From assembly GCF_900162665.1 (NCBI RefSeq), contig NZ_LT727811.1, forward strand, positions 128,063 to 192,062: 64,000 nucleotides of DNA, given 5' to 3'. A program made the translations under genes and the position numbers. The DNA comes from Oceanobacillus sojae. GTDB lineage: Bacteria; Bacillota; Bacilli; Bacillales; Amphibacillaceae. The notes under the pieces were generated by a model. The model saw only the letters and a program-made list of their open reading frames with translations, ran no database searches and was not told where the DNA came from. Below are positions 1 through 7,787 of the stretch, piece by piece (positions within the stretch are counted from its first letter, which is position 1; the number at the start of each line of letters is the position of its first letter).

Positions 1-2
1 AT

Positions 3-1181
3 GTTATTCATCGAATCTTCGGTTTGACAAAGGTCGCTATTGAAACAGCAGGGAATGATTCCTCTACGGATGCCGTATTATCTGCTGTCAGTATGGAAGA
101 CGGGCGCATGCTCCATGATGAGTTAAAATATAAAAAAAGCATTTCAGGAACAGCATCTCCAGAGGCACTGGAAGAAGCTGATATAGAACAGAAAAAATCA
201 GATGAGTCCAGTCTTCCTAAGAGAACCATTACGCTTAAAGCACTAATTATTACCGGGTCCACTTCAGCAAGCTTTGGGATTTTAATTGGATTATTCGGTG
301 CTGCCTTCTCTCAAGTGGAAGCAGTGATCCCTGATCAGTTTTATAATGATGCCGTGCGCCTGGCTCTGTCACTCGGTATGCAAATTATGATTATTTTTGC
401 AATCATCGTTATTTTATTTTTATGGGTATTGAGCATTCTCTATACAGTGATTAAAGATTGGAAATTCACCATTACACGTTATGAAAAAGAACTGTTTATT
501 ACACGGGGCTTGTTAGAAAAGAAACAAACAACGATTCCGCTGAAACGAATACAAGCTGTCGGAATAAAAGAAACCCCTCTTCATCAGCTATTCGGTTTTG
601 CAAGAATTTATGTTGAGATTGCCAGCGCAAACACAGATAATAACCAGGAAGTGAATACGGTTATTTTTCCGTTACTTCGTAAAAAAGAGTTTGCATCTTT
701 TTTATCTGAATTTTTACCGGAGTACAGCTACAACACGGAGAATTTGATGCATCCGCCAAAAAAAGCATTGCCTTACTATTTATGGCGCTCTATCAATATT
801 CCATTACTGGCTGTTATTATCGTGGGAATCTTCTTTTCATCCTATATTTGGATACCTGTTATTATCATGCTGGTCTTTGGGATTATGGGCTTTGCGGTGT
901 TCCAATCGATCGGCTCTGCTATTGATGATCAACAGATAACCGTTCAGACACGTATCGTCAGCAAGGATACTGCTATTATTCCACATCGCAGAATCCAAGC
1001 TTTACAGCAAAAACAGCATCTGCTTCACCGAAAGCAGTCCCTGGCTACGCTTGATATGGCTATTTTAAATAAAGGCAGTGGCCGGCATTTTGTGATCAAG
1101 GAGCTTCGTACAACGGACAGCTATTACATTGCCGACTGGTATTCCTATCAGGAGAAAACTTCCTCTGACATAAACCATTAG
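3..1181 (+). CDS. ydbT: PH-domain (bPH2) membrane protein, YdbT-like, 5'-truncated by the window
   Basis: The reading frame is open through the window edge. The codons before the first possible TTG at 24 read HRIFGL, which runs smoothly into the TKVAIETAG that follows, so the true start lies upstream and 392 residues are visible. The piece shows the late part of one bacterial PH-like domain, then paired hydrophobic segments (visible residues about 85-145), a second PH-like domain with the family pattern TRGLLEKKQTTIPLKRIQAV, another membrane pair near 265-305, and a third domain (TRIVSKDTAIIPHRRIQAL). This matches Bacillus YdbT (about 490 aa), usually encoded with the small YdbS. The function is not established; it is a membrane protein with cytoplasmic PH-like domains. 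A hairpin terminator follows. Confidence 0.85.
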   Translation, partial: VIHRIFGLTKVAIETAGNDSSTDAVLSAVSMEDGRMLHDELKYKKSISGTASPEALEEADIEQKKSDESSLPKRTITLKALIITGSTSASFGILIGLFGAAFSQVEAVIPDQFYNDAVRLALSLGMQIMIIFAIIVILFLWVLSILYTVIKDWKFTITRYEKELFITRGLLEKKQTTIPLKRIQAVGIKETPLHQLFGFARIYVEIASANTDNNQEVNTVIFPLLRKKEFASFLSEFLPEYSYNTENLMHPPKKALPYYLWRSINIPLLAVIIVGIFFSSYIWIPVIIMLVFGIMGFAVFQSIGSAIDDQQITVQTRIVSKDTAIIPHRRIQALQQKQHLLHRKQSLATLDMAILNKGSGRHFVIKELRTTDSYYIADWYSYQEKTSSDINH

Positions 1182-1267
1182 AAAGCGGAATGGGAGAGAT
1201 GTGACCCATTAATGGTACTTGGTGAAAGGTGATATAAAAAAAAGAATCTTTCATCTAACTATGGCAT

Positions 1268-1321
1268 TATAAAAACTCTGATTAAATATAGCGTAAAATC
1301 ATTTAATCAGAGTTTTTATAT
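1268..1321 (+). terminator. Rho-independent terminator after ydbT
   Basis: A near-perfect hairpin with arms AAAAACTCTGATTAAAT and ATTTAATCAGAGTTTTT ends in a T-rich tail. It lies about 90 bp after the ydbT stop and is A/T symmetric, so it may work in both directions. Confidence 0.8.
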
Positions 1322-1421
1322 TCATAAGTATTCTGACTGCTTTCTTCAGCGGAAACGTTTGTTGAAAAGCTAAATAATAAAATAATTGAAAGTAATAAGA
1401 TTGAAAGGGATGAAGCTGCCT

Positions 1422-1892
1422 ATGGGAAAAAAACAAAAGCGGAATCTTATTTTTTGCACTTCGCTATTCGCTATCATTCTTTTCCTATTTATTATTTTTC
1501 AAGATTTATTTGATTCTATTATCCTCGATTATATTGGGGATTCAGTCATCCTCGGTTTTTTCTTTATCATTATATTCTTATCATTAAAACAAAACCGTGC
1601 TTTCTTTTCTGAGAAACTGACATTTGATTTTTTTCGAAGTATAAAGAATTATATTTATGTCTTTGTGGGTTATATACTCGTAGTTGTTTCGTCAGGGGCA
1701 GTTTCATATCTTCCTGTCAACAGTCAGGATTATGAGGTAGAAATCGTACAGATCACTTCTATACCGATTATCATCTTGTTTATAATAGCAACTGGTATAT
1801 TTGTCCCCGTTTGGGAAGAGTTATTCATGAAAAGAGTCATTTTGGATTTTTCACGCATTTATCTGCCGTTTTGGCTGGGAATGGGACTATGA
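1422..1892 (+). pseudogene. CPBP-family intramembrane protease fragment, C-terminally truncated
   Basis: The product starts with a basic segment followed by hydrophobic helices, then the CPBP (CAAX protease/bacteriocin-processing) signature PVWEELFMKRVILDF. Normal members read EE-xxx-R followed by a second helix ending in FxxxH. Here the glutamate pair is kept, but arginine is replaced by lysine at the usual place, and the frame stops right after LPFWLGMGL, before the second motif that completes the metal site. No other frame of the 80 bp before the next terminator continues the family. About 156 residues remain of the usual 200-300. I infer an inactive remnant. The chosen start (ATG 1422) follows an AAAGGGATG-like site; ATG 1410 and TTG 1386 are alternatives. 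Confidence 0.65.
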
Positions 1893-1971
1893 TTACTCGC
1901 TCCACTGGAAACATTTGTGCGTCAAAAACTCCCACTGAATGAAGTTTCGTTTTATACTTCCTTATCTGCCT

Positions 1972-2016
1972 AAAAAACCAGTTAAAATCGACTGTTTCGA
2001 TTTTAACTGGTTTTTT
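1972..2016. terminator. Bidirectional terminator
   Basis: A perfect 19-bp stem (AAAACCAGTTAAAATCG and its complement) has an A-run on the left and a T-run on the right. It separates the convergent CPBP remnant (+) and the thioesterase gene (-) and suits both. Confidence 0.9.
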
Positions 2017-2027
2017 CATTTTAATTC

Positions 2028-2543
2028 TTATTTTTCTGTCCGATAGACTGTTCCAAAAGTTTCAGCCAGCTGCTTAGACTGCTTTCTCCGCTCTGCACGG
2101 CGATTGGCACGAAGCGGAGCACTTTCATGAAGCATTTTTTCGTCATCTGTTTCTGGATAGACAGGTGGCACTTCTACTGGTCTGCCGTTTTCGTCAATCG
2201 CAACAAACGTCATAAATGCAGTTGTGCACGCAGTTCTCGTACCGGACCGTATATCCTCTGTAATCGCCCGGATAAAGACCTCCATGGACGTATGGCGTGT
2301 CCAGGTTACAAAGGCTTCTATCGAAATATATTGCCCGACTCTTACAGGCGCCAGAAAATCCACAGAATCCGTAGATGCTGTTACGACAGGATTATTCGCA
2401 TGCTTTACTGCTGCAATCGCAGCAATATCATCAAGGTGCGCCATTAATTTCCCGCCAAATAAAGTTCCATATTGATTCGTATCCGGGGGAAGTACATGTG
2501 TTGTTTTTAAAGCCAGTGATGCGGAACAAGGTTTTGCATTCAT
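2028..2543 (-). CDS. Acyl-CoA thioesterase, hotdog fold (YkhA-like)
   Basis: This 171-residue protein belongs to the 4HBT/BFIT-type cytosolic acyl-CoA hydrolases, which cleave long-chain acyl-CoA to free acid and CoA. The characteristic opening is present: THVLPPDTNQYGTLFGG, then LMAHLDDIAAIAA with the catalytic acidic residue, and STDSVDFLAPVRVGQ on the second strand. The C-terminal tail is rich in Arg and Lys (RANRRAERRKQSKQ), as is common in Bacillus YkhA. ATG 2543 has GGAGG at a good distance. It is monocistronic, ending in the shared terminator at 1972-2016; the cls gene lies upstream on the same strand but separated by about 45 bp. Confidence 0.9.
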   Translation of the reverse strand: MNAKPCSASLALKTTHVLPPDTNQYGTLFGGKLMAHLDDIAAIAAVKHANNPVVTASTDSVDFLAPVRVGQYISIEAFVTWTRHTSMEVFIRAITEDIRSGTRTACTTAFMTFVAIDENGRPVEVPPVYPETDDEKMLHESAPLRANRRAERRKQSKQLAETFGTVYRTEK

Positions 2544-2589
2544 TTTTATTTCCTCCTGCTATTATGCTATTTTATCTGTTTTTTCTTTT

Positions 2590-4029
2590 TTATAAAACTG
2601 GTGAAATCAAACGTGAGACGGATTCTTTAAAACGAATTCCGATAGAACGTTTATCATATAACTTTTTCGTCATTTGTGTAGAATGCCTTAAATCTTTATC
2701 GAACTCGACAATCAACCGTTTGACAACTTCAATATCGTATAAGAAGGCATTGACTTCAAAATTGAGACGGAAGCTTCTCACATCAATATTTGCCGTACCG
2801 ACAGTAGCTATCTTCCCATCAACAATCACTGTTTTGGAATGTAAAAATCCATTCTGGTAAATAAAAATCTCTGCGCCGGCACCAAGCAAATCTCCACAAT
2901 AGTACATGGTCGCCCAGTAGACAAAGGGATGATCGGGCTTATTTGGAATCATGATCTTCACATCCACTCCGGACAACACAGCGATACGAATTGCATCACG
3001 CAGACTCTCATCCGGGATAAAATAAGGCGTCTGGATATAGATATACTCTTCTGCTTCCATAATCATTTTAATATATCCATTTTTAATTTGCTCATACTCC
3101 GAATCCGGGCCGCTTGAAACAATCTGCATGCCTGTATTGCCTCCAGAGATGGTTTGGAAATGTTCTTCTTCATAGGAAATTCTTTGCTTGGAGGCCTGGT
3201 TCCAGTCTAATACAAAACGGGTTTGCATGCTTTGAACAGCATCTCCAATGATCCGCAGATGCGTATCACGCCAATACCCGAATTTCTTTTTTAAACCTAA
3301 ATATTCATCCCCGACATTAAAGCCGCCAATATATCCGACCTCCCCATCAATAATAGTTAATTTTCGGTGATTCCGATAATTAATTTTAAAATTAATTATA
3401 AATTTGGATGGGAAGAATGCTTCAACAAGAACGCCCGCTTCCTTCAATTTCTTTATGTAGCTTTTCCTGAGTGATCTGGAACCCATATCGTCATATAAGA
3501 GTCTGACACATACGCCTTCTTTTGCTTTTCTAATCAAGGCATTAGCAAGTCTGTTTCCAAGCCCGTCACTCCGCATAATATAATATTGCACATGAACATG
3601 ATGCTTGGCCCGGCTGATATCTTCTAAGAGGGCCTCAAATTTTTCATGGCCGTCTGTAAATATATCTACTCCATTGTTTTCTGTATAAACAGCGTTAGCA
3701 TTACGGAGATGAAGATAGACTAAATCCTGATGATTTTTTAAGTCTGCATGATTTAATTGGAAAGTGTCATCCTCAATGGCATTAATTTGTTTTTGTACAG
3801 CCTTCTTCACATCCATCCGGCTCCGCTGGTCCCATTTGAATATACGGCGATTGCTGATAGGCCGTCCAAAAATTAAATAAAGAATAAATCCTAAAACAGG
3901 AATAAACAATAGTACCATTACCCATGCCCAGGAAGAAGTCGGATCTTTCCGTTCCAAAAAAATAATGGAAATAGCTAATGCAATATTTATAATAAAAAGT
4001 AATCCAATAACTATTGAATAAACGCCCAT
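2590..4029 (-). CDS. cls: Cardiolipin synthase (phospholipase D superfamily)
   Basis: A 479-residue membrane enzyme that condenses two phosphatidylglycerols into cardiolipin plus glycerol. Two N-terminal transmembrane helices (residues about 3-25 and 35-55) are followed by two PLD domains. HKD motif 1 is in RNHRKLTIIDGEVGYIGG; motif 2 is in LHSKTVIVDGKIATVGTANID. The length equals the Bacillus Cls family. The frame is open further upstream to 4152, but the start at ATG 4029 is favoured because a GGAG site sits 8 nt before it and the protein then begins directly with the first membrane helix; the upstream extension looks non-coding. Confidence 0.93.
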   Translation of the reverse strand: MGVYSIVIGLLFIINIALAISIIFLERKDPTSSWAWVMVLLFIPVLGFILYLIFGRPISNRRIFKWDQRSRMDVKKAVQKQINAIEDDTFQLNHADLKNHQDLVYLHLRNANAVYTENNGVDIFTDGHEKFEALLEDISRAKHHVHVQYYIMRSDGLGNRLANALIRKAKEGVCVRLLYDDMGSRSLRKSYIKKLKEAGVLVEAFFPSKFIINFKINYRNHRKLTIIDGEVGYIGGFNVGDEYLGLKKKFGYWRDTHLRIIGDAVQSMQTRFVLDWNQASKQRISYEEEHFQTISGGNTGMQIVSSGPDSEYEQIKNGYIKMIMEAEEYIYIQTPYFIPDESLRDAIRIAVLSGVDVKIMIPNKPDHPFVYWATMYYCGDLLGAGAEIFIYQNGFLHSKTVIVDGKIATVGTANIDVRSFRLNFEVNAFLYDIEVVKRLIVEFDKDLRHSTQMTKKLYDKRSIGIRFKESVSRLISPVL

Positions 4030-4202
4030 ATATCCTGCTCCTATCACTTCTTCTCCAACAAAAGGGAGTTCTGCTCTTATAATAGCACAAAATGGAACTT
4101 CCTTCAGTGAAAGTCCCTGCATTTCTCCCGCTTCATCAGACTTCGATGACACTTCTCATTCAAAATACTGTCAGTCCGAAACAGGGATGTAATCGTCCGT
4201 GG

Positions 4203-4254
4203 TCTCCCGCCTGAATAGAAGTCTTTTCTTCTTTATTCTGAGACGGGAGATTTT
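4203..4254. terminator. Long hairpin between cls and megL, possible terminator
   Basis: Arms TCTCCCG...CGGGAGA enclose a second paired section (GAATAGAAG / CTTCTTTATTC). A short T-run follows on the plus strand only. It lies just downstream of the minus-strand megL stop, where no U-run is seen on that strand, so it may be a weak terminator or an mRNA 3'-end stabiliser. Confidence 0.4.
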
Positions 4255-4318
4255 CGGGCAGTTCCTCTTTTGTTCACTATTCCCTAAAAGAGGATATTCA
4301 AAAACAAATAAATTATTT

Positions 4319-5500
4319 TTAGCGATCCAAAGCCTGCTCCAGATCCTCCCAAATATCCTGCCAGGCTTCTATTCCAACAGATAATCGTATTAAAGAGTCT
4401 GTGATTCCCATTTCCCGGCGGCGTTTATCAGGGATTACCGCATGTGTCATGGTTGCCGGATGCTGAATCAATGTTTCTGTATCCCCCAGACTTACTGCTA
4501 TGCTGATAAATTGCAGGTTATTAAGAAAGCCCTGTGCTTCTTCCTTTTCTCCATCTATTTCAAAAGAAAGTGTTCCTCCGCCGGATTTCATTTGCTTCCT
4601 CATAACAGAATACCCTGCAGCATCCGGGTCTCCCGGATAAAATACCTGTTTCACCTTTGGATGCTGTTTCAGCTTTTCTGTAATTTGTAAGGCATTATCA
4701 GAGTGCCTATCCATTCGAAGCGGTAATGTCTTTAACCCGCGGATTACCAGCCAGGCATCGAATGGTGACAGCACACCGCCAATATCCTTCTGTGTGGTTG
4801 CTGCGATTTGTTCCATTAATTCTTTTTTTCCTGCTGCTAATCCTGCAATGACATCTCCATGTCCGCTTAAATATTTTGTAGCACTATGCACAACAACATC
4901 TGCTCCCAGCTCTATCGGGCGCTGCAAATACGGTGTGGAGAATGTATTATCGACTACGACAAAGGCATTATGTTTCCTTGCAAGATGAATTACCAGTTCC
5001 AGATCAATCACTTCCATTGTCGGGTTAATGGGTGTTTCAATATAGAAAACCTTTGTTTCCGGCTTTATTTTAGCTTCTATATTTTTTACATTGGACATAT
5101 CTACATAGTCTGTCTGGATATTATACTTTTCATCCATCATAGATAATAATCCAAACGTGCAGCCATATAAACCAGAAGAGCAGATAATATGGTCATTTGC
5201 TTTGGTCAGAGCAATTAGAACTGCCGAAATTGCAGCCATACCCGAAGCAAATGCCAGCCCTTTCTCTGCCTTTTCAAGCGCTGCCAGCTTTTTCTCCAGC
5301 ACCTGCACAGTTGGATTACCGATTCGTGAATAGACATATCCTTCCTCTTCTCCAGCAAACCGTGCAGCTCCCTGTTCTGCAGTATCAAAGGTAAATGTGG
5401 AGGTTTGAAAAATTGGCGGTGTTAAGCTGCCGAGCATTTCTTTTGAATCATACCCCTCATGAATCATTTCTGTTTCCATGTGCTTAAATTTTTTGCTCAT
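4319..5500 (-). CDS. megL: Methionine gamma-lyase-like PLP enzyme (Cys/Met metabolism family)
   Basis: A 393-residue fold-type I PLP enzyme. Lys209 in SATKYLSGHGD is the Schiff-base lysine, and Asp184 in VVVDNTF pairs with the pyridine nitrogen. Residues 111-116 read LYGCTF: the cysteine (Cys114) at this place is a hallmark of methionine gamma-lyases, which split methionine to 2-oxobutyrate, methanethiol and ammonia, whereas most cystathionine beta/gamma-lyases have glycine or threonine. The C-terminus (ATMTHAVIPDKRRREMGI) also fits this subgroup. I favour methionine gamma-lyase but cannot exclude a cystathionine or homocysteine lyase. The gene stands alone; no riboswitch is seen in the 240 bp upstream, unlike metY at 11.7 kb. 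Confidence 0.8.
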   Translation of the reverse strand: MSKKFKHMETEMIHEGYDSKEMLGSLTPPIFQTSTFTFDTAEQGAARFAGEEEGYVYSRIGNPTVQVLEKKLAALEKAEKGLAFASGMAAISAVLIALTKANDHIICSSGLYGCTFGLLSMMDEKYNIQTDYVDMSNVKNIEAKIKPETKVFYIETPINPTMEVIDLELVIHLARKHNAFVVVDNTFSTPYLQRPIELGADVVVHSATKYLSGHGDVIAGLAAGKKELMEQIAATTQKDIGGVLSPFDAWLVIRGLKTLPLRMDRHSDNALQITEKLKQHPKVKQVFYPGDPDAAGYSVMRKQMKSGGGTLSFEIDGEKEEAQGFLNNLQFISIAVSLGDTETLIQHPATMTHAVIPDKRRREMGITDSLIRLSVGIEAWQDIWEDLEQALDR

Positions 5501-5739
5501 TTATTCTCTCTCCTATCCTTTATATTAATGATAAATTCTGATGAGTCTATATATTTATAATAAAGTATTCCTGTGCTGTTGGAAATGTTTCAGATTCAGA
5601 AATTTGCCCGGCTTTATGGAACAGCGGTCTTCTTATTATAAAAAGTCGTAATAACTTATTTAAAAAAGCCATTGATTCCTTGCTGATAAAGTTTTACTAT
5701 TAGATTTAGTTTGATTTTTTCAGAAGGTAGGAATAAGAA

Positions 5740-6660
5740 ATGGATAATAAACCTTTACAACAAGGGGCGATTATTACCTTTGTTGCTTATTTATTATGGG
5801 GGATATTCCCGATATATTGGAAGTTTCTCGATAATGTCCCTGCTGGTGAAGTACTTGCCCACCGGATTGTATGGAGCCTGGTCTTTATGGTTTTCTTAGT
5901 GCTTGTTACAGGTAACTGGCGGCAGTTCATAGAAACGGTACAGCTGTTGAAAAAGGACAGAAAGAAAACAATTGCTATTATTACAGCTTCTATTGTTATA
6001 TCTATTAACTGGTTCTTGTTTATTTTTTCTGTACAGCATGGGCATGTGCTGCAGGCCAGCTTAGGATATTATATCAATCCTTTGATCAGTATTTTATTGG
6101 CAGTCTTTGTATTGAAGGAAAAAACAACCAAAGGCCAGGTTCTTTCCTTTATTCTCGCTGGTATTGGTGTGCTCTATTTAACTTTAAGCTATGGTGTGTT
6201 TCCATGGATTTCTCTGTTATTAGCGTTGACCTTTGGTTTTTATGGACTCATAAAAAAAACAATAAACCTCCATGCTATGTATGGACTTACCATTGAAACA
6301 CTGGTGGTCGCACCGGTTGCCCTGTTATATTTAATATTTATTCCATCGGAAGGATCATTTACTTTCTCTCCATTATTTGCATCGGATAACCTGTTATTAA
6401 TTGGCGGCGGTGTTATTACGGCAGTTCCTTTACTGCTGTTTGCGGCGGGAGCCAAACGGATTCCATTAGCAATGGTCGGATTTTTACAATATGTTGCACC
6501 GACGATTATGTTCTTCCTGGGTGTGTTCTTATATAATGAGACATTTACTGTGCATCATATGATTACATTTGCGCTTATATGGGTAGCTCTTATTATCTAT
6601 ATGGCAAGTATTTATCGGGATACACCACGAGCCAGGAAAAAAAAGAATATAAAAGCTTAA
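5740..6660 (+). CDS. rarD: RarD-type EamA (DMT) permease
   Basis: A polytopic membrane protein of 306 residues with about ten hydrophobic helices and two EamA repeats. RarD hallmarks are QGAIITFVAYLLWGIFPIYWK at the N-terminus, HRIVWSLVF, INWFLFIFSVQHGHVLQASLGYYINPL in the middle, and QYVAPTIMFFLGVFLYNE near the end. The DMT superfamily exports metabolites; the substrate of RarD is not settled. It starts at an ATG preceded by AGAAGGTAGG. It is transcribed alone; the next gene has its own promoter and leader. Confidence 0.9.
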   Translation: MDNKPLQQGAIITFVAYLLWGIFPIYWKFLDNVPAGEVLAHRIVWSLVFMVFLVLVTGNWRQFIETVQLLKKDRKKTIAIITASIVISINWFLFIFSVQHGHVLQASLGYYINPLISILLAVFVLKEKTTKGQVLSFILAGIGVLYLTLSYGVFPWISLLLALTFGFYGLIKKTINLHAMYGLTIETLVVAPVALLYLIFIPSEGSFTFSPLFASDNLLLIGGGVITAVPLLLFAAGAKRIPLAMVGFLQYVAPTIMFFLGVFLYNETFTVHHMITFALIWVALIIYMASIYRDTPRARKKKNIKA

Positions 6661-6751
6661 TTGAACACAGATAAAATATGAAGCGGTAGTCCTTGCAGCA
6701 CATTACACTGTGATAAAATACGACTTTTCATCTGTCCGCTGCCTCTTAAAA

Positions 6752-6796
6752 AGAAAACATTTACTTGTTGACTTCACCAAATATTAATGGTTTAAT
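6752..6796 (+). promoter_or_regulatory. Sigma-A promoter and candidate cre site for the licT-bgl operon
   Basis: TTGACT (6768-6773), a 17-bp spacer and TTTAAT (6791-6796) form a good vegetative promoter. Immediately upstream, AGAAAACATTTACT (6752-6765) matches 11 of 14 positions of the catabolite-responsive element as I know it (TGAAAACGTTTACA type), although the central CG is CA. CcpA binding here would repress the operon on glucose. The promoter is well supported; the cre is tentative. Confidence 0.65.
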
Positions 6797-6836
6797 GTAC
6801 CTATTCGAGAAAATATATCTTTTGTGAAATATAATC

Positions 6837-6914
6837 GGGATTTGTTACTTTAAGTAGGCATTACCCATGTAAAAATGAGGCCATGTTGGCTGTCATTTTT
6901 GCATGGGTTTTTTT
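6837..6914 (+). promoter_or_regulatory. RAT antiterminator sequence overlapping a terminator (LicT target)
   Basis: GGGATTTGTTACTTTAAGTAGG (first 20 bases shown as GGGATTTGTTACTTTAAGTA) closely follows the BglG/LicT RAT consensus GGATTGTTACTGC...GCAGGCAAAACC. Its 3' end overlaps a strong terminator whose arms are ACCCATGTAAAAATGA and TCATTTTTGCATGGGT followed by a T-run at 6908-6914. Bound, dephosphorylated-at-PRD1 LicT would stabilise the RAT hairpin and prevent termination. It lies about 35 bp before licT, so the regulator controls itself and the genes after it. Confidence 0.9.
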
Positions 6915-6947
6915 GCGTATACATACAGGAGGTGAACAATTACTACC

Positions 6948-7787
6948 ATGAAATTCTTAAAAGCTTACAACAATAATGTCGTGCTGGTGAAGGACAGTGC
7001 TCAGATCGAATGGATAGTCATTGGAAATGGGATAGGTTTTCAAAAACATTATGGCGACATCGTTAAAGAGGACCATATCCGCAAGAAATTTGTCTCAACA
7101 GAAATAGATAATCAGATATCTCTCGAAGAAATTTTGCATAGCATTACCTTTGAAGAACATCAAATGACGATGGATATTGCTCAACTAGCCAAGAAAGAGC
7201 TGGATATTAATTTCTCTTCCATCAATTATCTTACTCTGGCAGATCACTTACATCATGCCATTTTAAGAGCTAAAGAAGAAAATACGCTCTCTACGGATCA
7301 ATGGGAAGTCAGCAAGCTTTTCCCTAAAGAATATCTATTTTCAAAAAAAGTCATTGAATTTCTTAAATGTAACTATGACTTTCATTTACCGGACTCAGAA
7401 ACCTCTTTTTTAACATTCCATTTTATTACTGTGCGAAACAATTGGGAAGTTGTTTCTCAAACAATGGAGATGACAAAACTGATGAGCCGGATTGTGGAAA
7501 TTATCCAATATGATTTTCACGAAAAAATGGATAACACCAGTTCAACCTATAGTCGTTTTATCACGCACCTTCGTTATTTCTTTTTGCGTTACAGTACAGA
7601 AGAAAGAACGGAATACCCATTAAACAAGGATATTATCAAGCTCGTTTCTGAAAAATATCCACGGGCATTTAATACCTGTAAAAAGATTGCCAACTACCTG
7701 TATGAAGAAATGGAATGGACCTTAACCGATGATGAATTGGTTTATCTCACATTCCATATCATTCGACTCATGGATAAAGGAGATTAA
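6948..7787 (+). CDS. licT: BglG/SacY-family transcriptional antiterminator (LicT-like)
   Basis: This 279-residue RNA-binding regulator has an N-terminal CAT domain (residues 1-57: MKFLKAYNNNVVLV, GNGIGFQKHYGD) that binds the RAT hairpin, followed by two PTS regulation domains. PRD1 contains LADHLHHAILRAKEE with a His pair and a second histidine region (LTFHFITVRNN); PRD2 contains FITHLRYFFLR and LTFHIIRLM. Phosphorylation of these histidines by EIIB and HPr sets activity. The start follows AGGAGGTGA at 8-10 nt. The stop overlaps the start of the PTS gene (TAATG), suggesting translational coupling. The RAT site just upstream makes the assignment firm. Confidence 0.93.
   Translation: MKFLKAYNNNVVLVKDSAQIEWIVIGNGIGFQKHYGDIVKEDHIRKKFVSTEIDNQISLEEILHSITFEEHQMTMDIAQLAKKELDINFSSINYLTLADHLHHAILRAKEENTLSTDQWEVSKLFPKEYLFSKKVIEFLKCNYDFHLPDSETSFLTFHFITVRNNWEVVSQTMEMTKLMSRIVEIIQYDFHEKMDNTSSTYSRFITHLRYFFLRYSTEERTEYPLNKDIIKLVSEKYPRAFNTCKKIANYLYEEMEWTLTDDELVYLTFHIIRLMDKGD

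Noticed and set aside
2127-2860. Plus-strand open frames over the thioesterase and cls 3' ends
   Set aside because: They are antisense shadows of two well-supported genes and show no domain.
4030-4152. Upstream extension of the cls frame
   Set aside because: ATG 4029 has GGAG at 8 nt and gives the family N-terminus; the extra 41 residues are not membrane-like or conserved-looking.
4284-4302. AGAGGATATTCAAAAAC as an extra R-element end
   Set aside because: Only one end is present and it differs at several bases; like the similar stretch near 26397 it may be chance.
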